Of a stretch of DNA of 64,000 nucleotides, positions 35,539-46,406 are shown in pieces. Below the pieces are notes generated by a model. The model was not told where the DNA came from and did not search any database. It worked only from the letters and a program-made list of their open reading frames with translations. The first letter of the stretch is position 1. Every line of letters begins with the position of its first letter. The DNA comes from Streptomyces sp. NBC_00525. GTDB taxonomy: Bacteria; Actinomycetota; Actinomycetes; Streptomycetales; Streptomycetaceae. The stretch is taken from NCBI RefSeq assembly GCF_036346595.1, contig NZ_CP107834.1:744001-808000 (forward strand), in the 5' to 3' direction. The position numbers and the translations under genes are program-made.

Positions 35539-37239
35539 TCAGTCCTCGGGCAGTTCTACCGGGGCCAGCTCGTCGAACAGGTCGCCCGGCCCTGGGTTGG
35601 TCGGGTCGGTCGCGCCGCCGAAGTGGTGCATCACGCCCCATACCGCGTTGAGCGCGGTCTGCACGGCGCCCTCGGCCCAGCCGGCCGTCCAGGAGATGTC
35701 GTCGCCGGCCAGGAACAGGCCCCGCTTGTCGGCGGGCAGCCGGTCCTGCATGAAGTGGGTGAACAGGCGCCGCTGGTAGCGGTAGTGGCCGGGCAGGTTG
35801 GCCTTGAACGCGCCCATGAACCAGGGCTCGTTCTCCCAGGACACGGTGACCGGGTTGCCGATGACATGGCCGCGGATGTCGACGTTCGGGTAGATCTCGC
35901 CGAGCGACTTCAGCATCACGTCCATGCGCTCGGTCGCCGACAGTGGCAGCCATTTGAGGCTGTCGTCGCACCAGGTGTACGAGAGGCAGATGCTGGCCGG
36001 CCGGTCCGGTCCGTCGTCCAGCAGATAGGTGCCGCGGGTCATCCGGTCGGTCAGCGTCATCGACATGGTGTCGCGCCCGGTGCTCTCGTCCTTGTCCAGC
36101 CAGAACGGCCGGTCCACGGGTACGAACAGCTTGGACGACTCCATGTAGTGGGTGCGCTCCACCGCCGTCCAGTGGTCGATCGGGAAGAGCGCGTCGTCGC
36201 AGGCGATCTTGGAGAGCAGCAGCCAGGACTGGCCGGTGAAGACGGCCGCCCGGTAGGTGCGGATGTCGCCGGAGGCGTCGGTGACGGTGATCCGGTTGCC
36301 GGCCGTGCGGTGCAGCCGGGTCACGGCGCCGCGCGGCTCGCCATCGTGCAGCGAGGACAGCGAGGTGCCGAGCGGCCAGTGGACGATCTTCTGCGGCTCG
36401 CGCTCCCACAGGCGCTGCGGGAGCTGCTGGCTGCCGCCGACGATGGAGCGGTGGTGGTCGTCCGCCTCGGTGTAGACGACGCGCAGGATCTCCAGGATGG
36501 AGTTGGGGAAGTCGGTGTCCCAGCCGCCGGTGCCGAAGCCGACCTGGCCGAAGATCTCGCGGTGCCGGAAGGACTTGAAGGCCTCGGAGTCGCAGAGGAA
36601 GCCGTAGAACGTCTGGTTGTCGAGCTTCTCGACCAGCCGGGACCAGATCTCCCTGATCCGGGGGACGTCGCGTTCGCGCAGCGCCCGGTTCATGTCGGTG
36701 AAGTCGGCGCCCTCCTCCAGGCAGGCGTTCCAGGCGTCCATCACATCGCGGTAGACCTGCGGGAGTTCGTCGATGGTCCTGGCGTAGTGCGACTCGCCCT
36801 TGAGGTCCACGACGGTGGAGGGGGTGGCCGGGGCGAGCGGGTTGGGGAACGGCTTGGTCTCCAGGCCGACCAGGTCGATGTAGTGCTGGAGCGAGGTGGA
36901 CGAGGGCGGGAAGCGCATCGCGCCCATCTCGGCGGTGAGCGGTTCGCCGTCCGTGGCGCAGCCCTCGAACTCGACGGTGCGCAGCCGTCCGCCGATGCGG
37001 TCGGCCTCGTAGACGACCGGCCGCAGGCCCATCTTCATCAGTTCGTACGCGGTGATGATGCCGGAGAGCCCGCCGCCGATGACGGCCACCTCGGTGCCGT
37101 GCTCGGTGGCCGGGACCTGGCCGATGCCCGCCGGGTGGGCGAGGAAGTCGTCGTACGCGTAGGGGAAGTCCGGCCCGATCATGGTGATCGGCGGGGCCGC
37201 TTCCTCGGTGCTCTGGACGGCGGGGGGCACGGACGTCAT
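35539..37239 (-). CDS. Flavin-dependent amine/amino-acid oxidase (tryptophan-2-monooxygenase-like)
   Basis: 566-residue FAD enzyme of the monoamine-oxidase fold. The dinucleotide-binding motif is VAVIGGGLSGIITAYELMK, with YEADRIGGRLRTVEFEG for the ribose and flavin contacts. The C-terminal flavin loop is GLFLAGDDISWTAGWAEGA. The length, PDFPYAYDDFLAH N-terminus and acidic character match the bacterial L-tryptophan/L-phenylalanine 2-monooxygenase and L-amino-acid oxidase branch rather than true monoamine oxidases. An adjacent nitrilase-fold hydrolase could use the amide it would make. Starts at ATG 37239 with AAGGAGT upstream. Confidence 0.82.
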   Translation of the reverse strand: MTSVPPAVQSTEEAAPPITMIGPDFPYAYDDFLAHPAGIGQVPATEHGTEVAVIGGGLSGIITAYELMKMGLRPVVYEADRIGGRLRTVEFEGCATDGEPLTAEMGAMRFPPSSTSLQHYIDLVGLETKPFPNPLAPATPSTVVDLKGESHYARTIDELPQVYRDVMDAWNACLEEGADFTDMNRALRERDVPRIREIWSRLVEKLDNQTFYGFLCDSEAFKSFRHREIFGQVGFGTGGWDTDFPNSILEILRVVYTEADDHHRSIVGGSQQLPQRLWEREPQKIVHWPLGTSLSSLHDGEPRGAVTRLHRTAGNRITVTDASGDIRTYRAAVFTGQSWLLLSKIACDDALFPIDHWTAVERTHYMESSKLFVPVDRPFWLDKDESTGRDTMSMTLTDRMTRGTYLLDDGPDRPASICLSYTWCDDSLKWLPLSATERMDVMLKSLGEIYPNVDIRGHVIGNPVTVSWENEPWFMGAFKANLPGHYRYQRRLFTHFMQDRLPADKRGLFLAGDDISWTAGWAEGAVQTALNAVWGVMHHFGGATDPTNPGPGDLFDELAPVELPED

Positions 37240-37312
37240 GGGGTAGGGACTCCTTGCGGGTACGGCGGGGCGGCGGGAAGAGGGGAAGAGGGTGCGGCGG
37301 ATCGCGTCGGGC

Positions 37313-38110
37313 TCAGGCGAGGGAGCCGTACAGGCCGGGGCGGCGGTCGCGCAGATACGGGTTGGCGGCCCGTGAGTCGGCCAGCAGAGCGGGGTCGACG
37401 TCGCCGGTGACGAGTTCCCCGCCGTGCCCGGCGCGGGCGCGGACCGTGCCGTCGGGGCCGGCCAGGCAGCTCAGTCCGGTGAAGTCGTACGGGCCCTCGG
37501 GGCCGGTGCGGTTGACGTAGGCGATGTAGAGCTGGCTCTCGAAGGCGCGGACCGGGACGACGGATTCGGCGACGAACGAGAAGGGGTGCATCAGCGCGGT
37601 GGGGACCAGCAGGAGGTCGGTGCCGGCCAGGGCGTGCGCCCGGACGTTCTCCGGGAACTCGACGTCGTAGCAGGTCAGCAGGCCGATCCGGACGCCGTCC
37701 AGTTCGGCCTGGACGACGGGCTGCTCGCCGGGCGTGAACCAGTGCTGCTCGAAGTCGCCGAAGAGGTGCGTCTTGCGGTAGCGGGCGAGCGGGGTGCCGT
37801 CGGGGCCGATGAGCTGGGCGGAGTTGTAGAGGGTCTCGCCGTCGCGCTCGGGGTAGCCGTAGTGGACGGCGATGCCGTGCCGTACGGCGATCTCGGCGAC
37901 GGTCCGGGCGGCGGGCCCGTCCGCGGCCTCGGCGAGCCGGGGCACGTCGTCGCCGATGGCGTAGCCGGTGAGGTACAGCTCGGGGCAGACCAGCAGCCGG
38001 GCGCCGGTCTCGGCGGCGCGGCGCGCGGCGTCCGCCAGCAGCTCGACGGAGCCGGCGACCGAGCCGGGGCGTCCGGAGCTCTGGAACAGGGCGGTGCGCA
38101 ACGGCGGCAT
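37313..38110 (-). CDS. Nitrilase-superfamily carbon-nitrogen hydrolase
   Basis: 265 residues. The Glu-Lys-Cys triad is visible: E in LLVCPELYLTGYAIG, K in ARYRKTHLFGDFE and C in IGLLTCYDVEFPENVRA. This is an amidase or nitrilase-fold enzyme. The closest sort are the aliphatic-amide/omega-amide and N-carbamyl hydrolases. It is transcribed before the amine oxidase (73-bp gap) and after the AsnC regulator, which supports a two-step oxidation and amide-hydrolysis pathway. Substrate not determined. Confidence 0.88.
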   Translation of the reverse strand: MPPLRTALFQSSGRPGSVAGSVELLADAARRAAETGARLLVCPELYLTGYAIGDDVPRLAEAADGPAARTVAEIAVRHGIAVHYGYPERDGETLYNSAQLIGPDGTPLARYRKTHLFGDFEQHWFTPGEQPVVQAELDGVRIGLLTCYDVEFPENVRAHALAGTDLLLVPTALMHPFSFVAESVVPVRAFESQLYIAYVNRTGPEGPYDFTGLSCLAGPDGTVRARAGHGGELVTGDVDPALLADSRAANPYLRDRRPGLYGSLA

Positions 38111-38189
38111 GGCTGACCTCGGACGATGCGGGCGGAGCGGGGACGTAGAAGACGGTACGTTCCGCGATTCGGCCCGGACAAGCGGCGAC

Positions 38190-38250
38190 CGTTGCGCATC
38201 GACGGCCGATCCGTTGCGCGCTTCGGGCGGGATGCGGCGATTCGTTGCGT
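38190..38250. promoter_or_regulatory. Three phased CGTTGCG repeats upstream of the nitrilase-oxidase genes
   Basis: CGTTGCGC at 38190-38197 and 38212-38219 and CGTTGCGT at 38243-38250. Start-to-start spacings are 22 and 31 bp, close to two and three helical turns. They sit in the 164-bp gap between the AsnC gene and the nitrilase gene. This same-face array is what an Lrp/AsnC octamer would bind. Confidence 0.6.
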
Positions 38251-38274
38251 GCCCCCGGTCCGTGCGGGGCGGGG

Positions 38275-38730
38275 TCAGCCCGGTGAGCCCGAGGAGTACC
38301 GCCGGAGCAGCGGCGAGAGCACCAGGACCGACTTGGTGCGCTCCACGTACGGTTCGCCCGCGATGCGCTCCAGGACCTGTTCGAAGTGGCGCATGTCGGC
38401 GGCGAAGACCTGGACGAGCGCGTCGGCGTCGCCGGTGACGGTGGAGGCGGAGGCGACCTCGGGGTAGCGGGCGAGGCCCTGCTTGATGGACTCCGGGGAG
38501 GTGTTGCGGCTGCAGTAGATCTCGATGTAGCCCTCGGTCTCCCAGCCGAGCGCGGCCGGGTCCACCCGCACGGTGAACCCGGTGATGGCGCCCTCGGCGC
38601 GCAGCCGGTCCACGCGGCGCTTCACGGCGGGCGCGGACAGGCCGATGATCGAGCCGATGTCGGCGTAGGAGCGGCGGGCGTCCTCGGCCAGGGCGTGGAC
38701 GATGCGTTCGTCCAGGTCGTTCAGTCGCAC
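38275..38730 (-). CDS. Lrp/AsnC-family regulator of the oxidase-nitrilase cluster
   Basis: 151 residues. N-terminal HTH (SYADIGSIIGLSAPAVKRRV) and C-terminal RAM domain (EVASASTVTGDADALVQVFA). The GTG at 38730 gives the family's usual first helix LNDLDERIVHALAEDARR. It probably senses an aromatic or branched amino acid and controls the two catabolic genes downstream through the phased repeats at 38190-38250. Confidence 0.9.
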   Translation of the reverse strand: MRLNDLDERIVHALAEDARRSYADIGSIIGLSAPAVKRRVDRLRAEGAITGFTVRVDPAALGWETEGYIEIYCSRNTSPESIKQGLARYPEVASASTVTGDADALVQVFAADMRHFEQVLERIAGEPYVERTKSVLVLSPLLRRYSSGSPG

Positions 38731-38822
38731 GTCGTACGGGTCACTTCTCTGCGGTGGCGCGGGCGGAGCCGGGCACGGCTGTGCCGGGGACGACGCGTGC
38801 CGCCCCCGGCAGTAGACCACGG

Positions 38823-38855
38823 CCCGGGGCCCGTCCGGCGGATCGGGGCCCCGGG
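38823..38855 (-). terminator. Hairpin downstream of guaB1
   Basis: CCCGGGGCCC (38823-38832) pairs with GGGCCCCGGG (38846-38855), directly after the guaB1 stop in transcript order. Confidence 0.55.
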
Positions 38856-38864
38856 GGACACGCC

Positions 38865-40639
<1,775 letters not shown>

Positions 40640-41665
40640 GTGGAGAACAAACTTCCGGATATTTACTGCCCGTTCCCCCAGCGGACGAACCCGCATGTCC
40701 CCCACGTCCGCCGACATCTTGACACCTGGATTCGCGACACCGGTCTGGTACACCGGGATTCGGCCAGAGCGCGATTCGAGCAGGCCGACTTCGGCGCGTT
40801 CGTCGGCATGGTCTATCCCACAGCGGACAGTGAGCGTCTCGAACTCGTCGCCGACTGGTTCGTCTGGCTCTTCCTCGTGGACGACCAGCTCGACGACGGC
40901 CACCTGGGCCGCAGTCCCGAACGCGTCCGGGACGTCGTCGCGCTGATGCTGTCGGTCGTCGAGGGCACCCGGACCGGGGTCCTCGCCAACGAGGAGCTGC
41001 CCGCGGCGGTGGTCGCCCTCATCGACCTGTGGCAGCGCACCACGCCGACCGCGGCGGTGCACTGGCGGCGCCGGTTCGCCTGGCATCTGCGCAAGTACCT
41101 CACCACCACCACGACCTGGGAGGCCGGGAACCGGGCGGCGGGCGTGGTGCCGTCCGAGGAGCTGTACATCGAGAAGCGCCGCCATACCGGCGCGATCCTC
41201 GTCTGCATGGACCTCATAGAAATCGTCGCCGACATCGAGGCGCCCCAGTCGATCCACAACGACCCCCGGTTCATCACGGCCCTGGAATCGTCCTGCAACC
41301 ATGTGTGCTGGGCCAATGACGTGTACTCCTACGAGAAGGAACAGGTGCTCGGCGAGATCCACAACCTCGTCCATCTGGTCCGCCACCACCGCGGCTTCGG
41401 CAAGCAGGAAGCGCTGGAACACGTCTGTGCGGAGCTCGCCGGGGAGACGGAGCGCTTCCTGACGGCGGAGGCCGAGCTGCTGGCGGCCTATCCGCAGCTG
41501 GCGCCGATGCTGGAGCCGTACCTCGACGGAATGCGCAGCTGGATGCGCGGCAATCTCGACTGGTCCCGGCAGACACCCCGCTACAACCCGGCCGACGTCA
41601 GCCAGTACGACCGGCCGGAACAGTATCTGGAGGCCACGGTGCTGGGCGTCACCCCGCAGGACTGA
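40640..41665 (+). CDS. Class I terpene synthase (sesquiterpene-type)
   Basis: 341 residues. The metal-binding motifs of class I cyclases are both clear. The aspartate-rich motif is FLVDDQLDDGHLG near residue 80, and the NSE triad is CWANDVYSYEKEQVLGE near residue 230. A pyrophosphate-sensing Arg lies in between (IEKRRHTGA), and the C-terminal RY pair is RQTPRYNP. It should cyclise farnesyl diphosphate, though the product cannot be read from sequence. No prenyl synthase or P450 is adjacent. The gene sits between guaB1 and a SorC regulator. I recall an (+)-epicubenol synthase gene of S. griseus from about this chromosomal neighbourhood; that is memory only, not an alignment. Confidence 0.93.
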   Translation: MENKLPDIYCPFPQRTNPHVPHVRRHLDTWIRDTGLVHRDSARARFEQADFGAFVGMVYPTADSERLELVADWFVWLFLVDDQLDDGHLGRSPERVRDVVALMLSVVEGTRTGVLANEELPAAVVALIDLWQRTTPTAAVHWRRRFAWHLRKYLTTTTTWEAGNRAAGVVPSEELYIEKRRHTGAILVCMDLIEIVADIEAPQSIHNDPRFITALESSCNHVCWANDVYSYEKEQVLGEIHNLVHLVRHHRGFGKQEALEHVCAELAGETERFLTAEAELLAAYPQLAPMLEPYLDGMRSWMRGNLDWSRQTPRYNPADVSQYDRPEQYLEATVLGVTPQD

Positions 41666-41675
41666 CCACCGTGCG

Positions 41676-41715
41676 CATGAGGGAGGGGCGGCCGTACGGC
41701 CGCCCCTCCCTCATG
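41676..41715. terminator. 40-bp perfect palindrome after the terpene synthase
   Basis: Perfect palindrome from 41676 to 41715 with the core GGCCGTACGGCC, between the convergent terpene synthase and SorC genes. Bidirectional terminator. Confidence 0.88.
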
Positions 41716-41741
41716 TCCTTCGCATCCCTCGTCCGGAGGGG

Positions 41742-42791
41742 TCAGTCGCCGTCCGGGTCGGCCCGCTCCAGGGCCGGCCGGCGCGGGGCCCCGGACTCCG
41801 TCAGCAGGTAGTCCGCCGCGGCCGTGTCCGTCACCAGGCTGGTGACCAGTCCCGAGCGCAGCACCGCGCCGATCGCGGCGGCCTTGCGCTGCCCGCCCGC
41901 GATCGCCACGACCTCCGGAATCCGGCGCAGCCGGTCCGCCTCGACGGTGATGCACCGCTCACCGAGGTCCCGGCCGACCCGGCGGCCCTCCGCGTCGAAC
42001 AGATGGGCCGACATCTCCGCGGCCACACCGAGCGAGGCGTAGTGCCGGCGCTCCTCGTCCGAGAGCATGTCGTGCACCGTGGAGATCCCCGGCTCCCAGG
42101 AACCGATGGAGACGGCCGCCACCGTCACCTTGTCGAAGTACTCGAAGGCGCGGGCGATCCCGGTCTGGTGGCGCAGCGCGGCGGCCGTCGCCGGGTCCGG
42201 CAGCAGCATCGGCGCGTAGATCGGGTGGGCCTCGCCGCCGGAGACCTGGGCCGCGCGCCGCACCGCCTCCACCGAACCGCGCTCGGCGGTGCCCGCGTCG
42301 TACACCCCGGTGAGCTGCACGACCGTGCACGGGGGCAGCCGGTCGAGGGCGGCGGCCATGTGGATGGTGGAGCGGCCCCAGGCCAGCCCGAGCACATCGC
42401 CCTCGGTCACCAGTTCGCCGAGCAGATCGGCCGCGACCTCGCCCAGATTCTCCGGGTCGGCCGCGTCGTCCTGCTCCTCCGCCGGGGACTCGACGACCAC
42501 CGCGTGGCGCAGCCCGTAACGGGCCCGCAGCGCGTCGGAGCGCTCGGCGTCCAGCTCCGCCGGGACGCGGATCTCGATCCGTACGAGGTCGCGCTCCAGG
42601 GCGGTCTCCAGGACGCGCGCGACCTTGAAACGGCTGACGCCGAACTCCTCGGCGATCTGGATCTTGGACTTGCCCTCGAGGTAGAAGCGGCGGGCCATGG
42701 CCGCCGCCTGCACCAGCTCCGCGGGCCCCATCCGCAGGGCGGACCGGCCCGCCGACATTGCAGACACCGCGTTCTCCTCACTGCTGTTCAC
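41742..42791 (-). CDS. SorC/DeoR-type sugar-binding transcriptional regulator
   Basis: 349 residues. N-terminal HTH (SKIQIAEEFGVSRFKVARVL at about 41-60) followed by a sugar-phosphate-binding SorC domain (LGLAWGRSTIHMAAAL, VVAIAGGQRKAAAIGAVLRS). SorC proteins repress sugar or polyol catabolic genes and release DNA on binding a phosphorylated sugar. No obvious target lies beside it, although rpe (pentose phosphate) is immediately downstream on the same strand and could be one. GTG start at 42791; an ATG further in is possible. Confidence 0.9.
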   Translation of the reverse strand: MNSSEENAVSAMSAGRSALRMGPAELVQAAAMARRFYLEGKSKIQIAEEFGVSRFKVARVLETALERDLVRIEIRVPAELDAERSDALRARYGLRHAVVVESPAEEQDDAADPENLGEVAADLLGELVTEGDVLGLAWGRSTIHMAAALDRLPPCTVVQLTGVYDAGTAERGSVEAVRRAAQVSGGEAHPIYAPMLLPDPATAAALRHQTGIARAFEYFDKVTVAAVSIGSWEPGISTVHDMLSDEERRHYASLGVAAEMSAHLFDAEGRRVGRDLGERCITVEADRLRRIPEVVAIAGGQRKAAAIGAVLRSGLVTSLVTDTAAADYLLTESGAPRRPALERADPDGD

Positions 42792-42908
42792 GCTCTTGAT
42801 ACGTCGTTCATCCTGTCAGATACGACGATCCCTGACCGGTCCCGTCGGACCCCGTTCATCTGCCCTTGGCCCGGACGACTCCTGTGCCCGTGTCCGCGCC
42901 GCGGGGGC

Positions 42909-43592
42909 TCAGTGCGCGCAGCCCCAGCCGGCCGCGCCGATGGCTCCCTCGGCCTTGGCCCGCAGGGACCGCACGGCGGCGGCCGGGTCCGCGGCGTTGT
43001 AGACGGCGGAGCCGGCCACGAAGACGTCGGCGCCCGCCTCGGCGCAGCGCTCGATGGTGGACTCGGAGACCCCGCCGTCCACCTGGAGCCACAGGTCGAG
43101 GCCGTGCTTGGAGATCAGTTCACGGGTGCGCCGGATCTTGGGCAGCATGATGTCCAGGAACGCCTGGCCGCCGAAGCCCGGTTCCACGGTCATGATCAGC
43201 AGCATGTCGAGTTCGGGGAGCAGGTCCTCGTACGGCTCGATGGGCGTCGCCGGCTTGAGCGCCATGGAGGCGCGGGCGCCCTTGGCGCGGATCTCGCGGG
43301 CCAGCCGGACGGGGGCCGCGGCGGCCTCGGCGTGGAAGGTGACCGACCCGGCCCCGGCCTCGACGTACTGGGGCGCCCAGCGGTCCGCGTCCTCGATCAT
43401 GAGGTGGCAGTCCAGCGGCGTGTCCGTGGCCCTGCTGAGCGATTCCACGATCGGAACGCCGAGGGTCAGATTGGGCACGAAGTGGTTGTCCATGACGTCG
43501 ACATGGAGCCAGTCGGCGCCTTCGACGGCCTTCGCCTCGTCGGCGAGACGCGCGAAGTCGGCGGAGAGAATACTCGGGTTGATCTGGGCCAT
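42909..43592 (-). CDS. rpe: Ribulose-phosphate 3-epimerase
   Basis: 227 residues, TIM barrel. Interconverts ribulose-5-P and xylulose-5-P. Hallmarks are [13 protein letters not shown] at the start, [18 protein letters not shown] (metal His and Asp), [23 protein letters not shown] and [14 protein letters not shown] at 43592. Single gene between the SorC regulator and rsmB. Confidence 0.97.
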   Translation of the reverse strand: MAQINPSILSADFARLADEAKAVEGADWLHVDVMDNHFVPNLTLGVPIVESLSRATDTPLDCHLMIEDADRWAPQYVEAGAGSVTFHAEAAAAPVRLAREIRAKGARASMALKPATPIEPYEDLLPELDMLLIMTVEPGFGGQAFLDIMLPKIRRTRELISKHGLDLWLQVDGGVSESTIERCAEAGADVFVAGSAVYNAADPAAAVRSLRAKAEGAIGAAGWGCAH

Positions 43593-43706
43593 GGGCCAAG
43601 ACTGCCATGTTCTGCGTCACTTCCCCGCCCCGGTGCGCTCCAAAGCCTCACGGGATCATTACGGTTCGAGCAAGAGCGGTGTTCCGCCCCGGCGCGGGGG
43701 GTGCGG

Positions 43707-45152
43707 TCAGCCGGTACGGCGCAGCAGCGCGAGGTACATGGCGTCGGTGCCGTGCAGATGCGGCCAGAGCTGGACGTCGGGCCCGTCGCCGAGCGCGGGC
43801 ACACCGGGCAGCAGCGGGCGGGCGTCGATCCACTCCGCCTCGACGGGCGCGCCGCCGCGCCCCTTGAGCACGTCCTCCACGACGACCCGGGTCTCGGCGA
43901 GGTGCGGCGAGCAGGTGGCGTAGCCGACGACGCCGCCGACGCGGACGGCCTTGATCGCCTCGCGCAGCAGCCCGCGCTGGAGGGGCGCGAAGCCCTCCAG
44001 GTCCTCGGGGCGGCGGCGCCAGCGGGCCTCCGGGCGGCGGCGCAGGGCGCCGAGGCCGGAGCAGGGCACGTCCACCAGGACCCGGTCGAAGGTGCCGGGG
44101 AGCCACGGCGGGCGGGTGCCGTCGGCGGTGACCACCTGGTACGGGCCGGGGTTGCCGGTCAGCGCGCGCTCCACGAGGCGGGCGCGGTGCGGCTGGCGTT
44201 CGGCGGCGAGCAGGGCGGCGCCGCGTCCGGCGGCGAGCGCGGCGAGCAGGGCCGCCTTGCCGCCGGGGCCCGCGCAGCCGTCCAGCCAGCGGGCGTCGGG
44301 GCCCTCCAGCGGGGCGGCGGCGAGCGCGGCGGCGACCAGCTGGCTGCCCTCGTCCTGGACCCCGGCCCGGCCCTCGCGCACGGCGGTCAGGGCGCCGGGC
44401 TCGCCGCCCTCGGCCATGCGCACGGCGTGGGGCGACCAGCGGCCGGGCAGCGCGCTGTCCTCACCCAGCTCGGCGGTGAGCTCGGCGGTGAGCTCGGCGG
44501 TGGTGGAGCGGCCGGGGCGGGCGACCAGGGTGACCTCGGGGCGTTCGTTGTCCGCTTCGAGCAGGTCCTCGATGCCGGCGCGGCCGCCGCCGAGCGCGTC
44601 CCAGAGCGCGGAGACGACCCAGCGGGGGTGGGAGTGGACGACCGCGAGGTGGTCCTCGGCGTCGTCCTCGTAGGAGGGGGCCACCTTCGCCACCCAGCCG
44701 TCGAGGTCGTCGGCGGACACCTTGCGCAGGACGGCGTTGACGAACTTGGCGCGCCCCTCCCCCAGCACCACGCGGGCCAGCTCCACGCTCGCGGAGACCG
44801 CCGCGTGGGTGGGGATTCGGGTGCCGAGCAGCTGGTGCACGCCCATGTTCAGCACGTCCAGGACCGGCGGGTCCACCTCGCGCAGCGGCCGGTCGATGCA
44901 GGCGGCGACGATCGCGTCGTACGTGCCCTGGCGGCGCAGCGTGCCGTAGACCAGCTCGGTGGCCAGGGCCGCGTCGCGGTGGTCGAAGTCGCCCTTGGCG
45001 CGGGCCTTTTTCAGCAGCGGGGGCAGGACGAGGTTCGCGTACGCGTCGCGCTCGTCGACCGCCCGCAGGACCTCGAAGGCGAGGAAGCGGACCGGGTCCT
45101 TCTTCGGGCGGCGGTGCGGCTTGGCGGGACGGCGACGCGGCTGGTCGTTCAC
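43707..45152 (-). CDS. rsmB: 16S rRNA m5C967 methyltransferase RsmB
   Basis: 481 residues. N-terminal NusB-like RNA-binding domain (FLAFEVLRAVDERDAYANL) and C-terminal NOL1/NOP2/Sun methyltransferase. The SAM site is WLDGCAGPGGKAALLAAL. The two cysteines of RNA m5C methylases are in VDVPCSGLGALRRRPEA (motif IV) and VVGYATCSPHLAE (motif VI). A run of repeated TAELTAELTAEL residues near 44460-44500 is a short tandem repeat within the coding region. It is the last gene of the fmt-rsmB pair. Confidence 0.95.
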   Translation of the reverse strand: MNDQPRRRPAKPHRRPKKDPVRFLAFEVLRAVDERDAYANLVLPPLLKKARAKGDFDHRDAALATELVYGTLRRQGTYDAIVAACIDRPLREVDPPVLDVLNMGVHQLLGTRIPTHAAVSASVELARVVLGEGRAKFVNAVLRKVSADDLDGWVAKVAPSYEDDAEDHLAVVHSHPRWVVSALWDALGGGRAGIEDLLEADNERPEVTLVARPGRSTTAELTAELTAELGEDSALPGRWSPHAVRMAEGGEPGALTAVREGRAGVQDEGSQLVAAALAAAPLEGPDARWLDGCAGPGGKAALLAALAAGRGAALLAAERQPHRARLVERALTGNPGPYQVVTADGTRPPWLPGTFDRVLVDVPCSGLGALRRRPEARWRRRPEDLEGFAPLQRGLLREAIKAVRVGGVVGYATCSPHLAETRVVVEDVLKGRGGAPVEAEWIDARPLLPGVPALGDGPDVQLWPHLHGTDAMYLALLRRTG

Positions 45153-45229
45153 AGTGAAAGGTGCTCCGCTGGCGGTGAGGAAACGAACCCTCCCAGCCTA
45201 CGTCCCCGCCCGCCGGGGGCCGGCCGGTC

Positions 45230-46162
45230 TCAGCTGCCCAGCAGCTCGCCGGGGACGATGCGGACGCCGCGCGCCCAGTCGGCGGCGCGCATCGGCTTCT
45301 TGCCCTGCGGCTGCACCCAGAGCAGCTCCACCGCGTGCGACCCGGTGCCCACGAACACGTTGTTCTTGCCGGCCGACAGCTCGCCGGGCGCCAGTTCGGA
45401 CCGGTCCACGGCGGGGGTCGCCTGGACGAGCTTGAGCCGCTCGCCCCGGAACAGCGTCCAGGCGCCGGGGGCCGGGGTGCAGGCGCGGACGACCCGGTCC
45501 ACCCGCAGCGCGGGCGCCGACCACTGGACCTGGGCGTCCTCCACGGTGATCTTGGGGGCGAGGGTGACGCCGTCGGCCGGCTGGGGCACGGCGTGCAGGG
45601 TGCCGTCCTCGATGCCGTCCATGGTCGCGGCGAGCAGCCCGGCCCCGGCGAACGCCAGCCGGGTCAGCAGGTCGCCGCTGGTGTCGGTGGGCCGGACCTC
45701 CTCGGTCAGGACGCCGTAGACGGGCCCGGAGTCGAGCCCCTCCTCGATGAGGAAGGTGGAGGCGCCGGTCACCTCGTCGCCGGCCATCACGGAGTGCTGC
45801 ACGGGGGCGGCGCCACGCCAGGCGGGCAGCAGCGAGAAGTGCAGGTTGACCCAGCCCCTGGCCGGGACGTCGAGCGCCACCTTGGGCAGCAGCGCGCCGT
45901 AGGCGACGACCGGGCAGCAGTCCGGGGCGATCTCCCGCAGCCGGGCGAGGAAGTCCTCGTCCCTCGGCCTCGCGGGCTTCAGCACCTCGATCCCGGCCTC
46001 CTCGGCGCGCTGGGCGACCGGGCTGGCCACCAGCCGCCTGCCGCGCCCGGCGGGCGCGTCGGGCCTGGTCACGACGGCGGCCACCTCATGGCGGCCGGAG
46101 GCGATCAGGGCGTCCAGGGCGGGAACGGCTACCTCGGGGGTGCCGGCGAAGACGAGCTTCAT
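45230..46162 (-). CDS. fmt: Methionyl-tRNA formyltransferase
   Basis: 310 residues. Formylates initiator methionyl-tRNA using formyl-tetrahydrofolate. The N-terminal Rossmann domain begins [19 protein letters not shown]. The catalytic and folate motif [19 protein letters not shown] (Asn, His, SLLP) is intact, and the C-terminal OB-like domain starts near [15 protein letters not shown]. It is 77 bp upstream of rsmB on the same strand. Confidence 0.97.
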   Translation of the reverse strand: MKLVFAGTPEVAVPALDALIASGRHEVAAVVTRPDAPAGRGRRLVASPVAQRAEEAGIEVLKPARPRDEDFLARLREIAPDCCPVVAYGALLPKVALDVPARGWVNLHFSLLPAWRGAAPVQHSVMAGDEVTGASTFLIEEGLDSGPVYGVLTEEVRPTDTSGDLLTRLAFAGAGLLAATMDGIEDGTLHAVPQPADGVTLAPKITVEDAQVQWSAPALRVDRVVRACTPAPGAWTLFRGERLKLVQATPAVDRSELAPGELSAGKNNVFVGTGSHAVELLWVQPQGKKPMRAADWARGVRIVPGELLGS

Positions 46163-46406
46163 GGGTGGCTGACTGCCTCTCAGGCCGGACTCTCAGGCCG
46201 AAACGTTACGGTGACGAGCAACGCACCAGTCTAGGCGGTGTCTTGGACGGGGGGCGTACGCGTCCTCGCGCGCCCCTCGCACGTGCTCATACGCCCCCCG
46301 AGCGTGACCAGATCCACAGGTGCGGCGTTGGTCAAGAGAGATTGACCGAAGCGAGCCGCCCTGGTGCGGCCCGATCCCTTTCAACGCCGGTTCGAGAGGC
46401 TTCTTC

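Noticed and set aside
44459..44505. Short tandem repeat (GCTCGGCGGTGA units) as a mobile or regulatory repeat
   Set aside because: It is in frame inside rsmB, encoding a TAEL repeat; it is simply internal low-complexity coding sequence.
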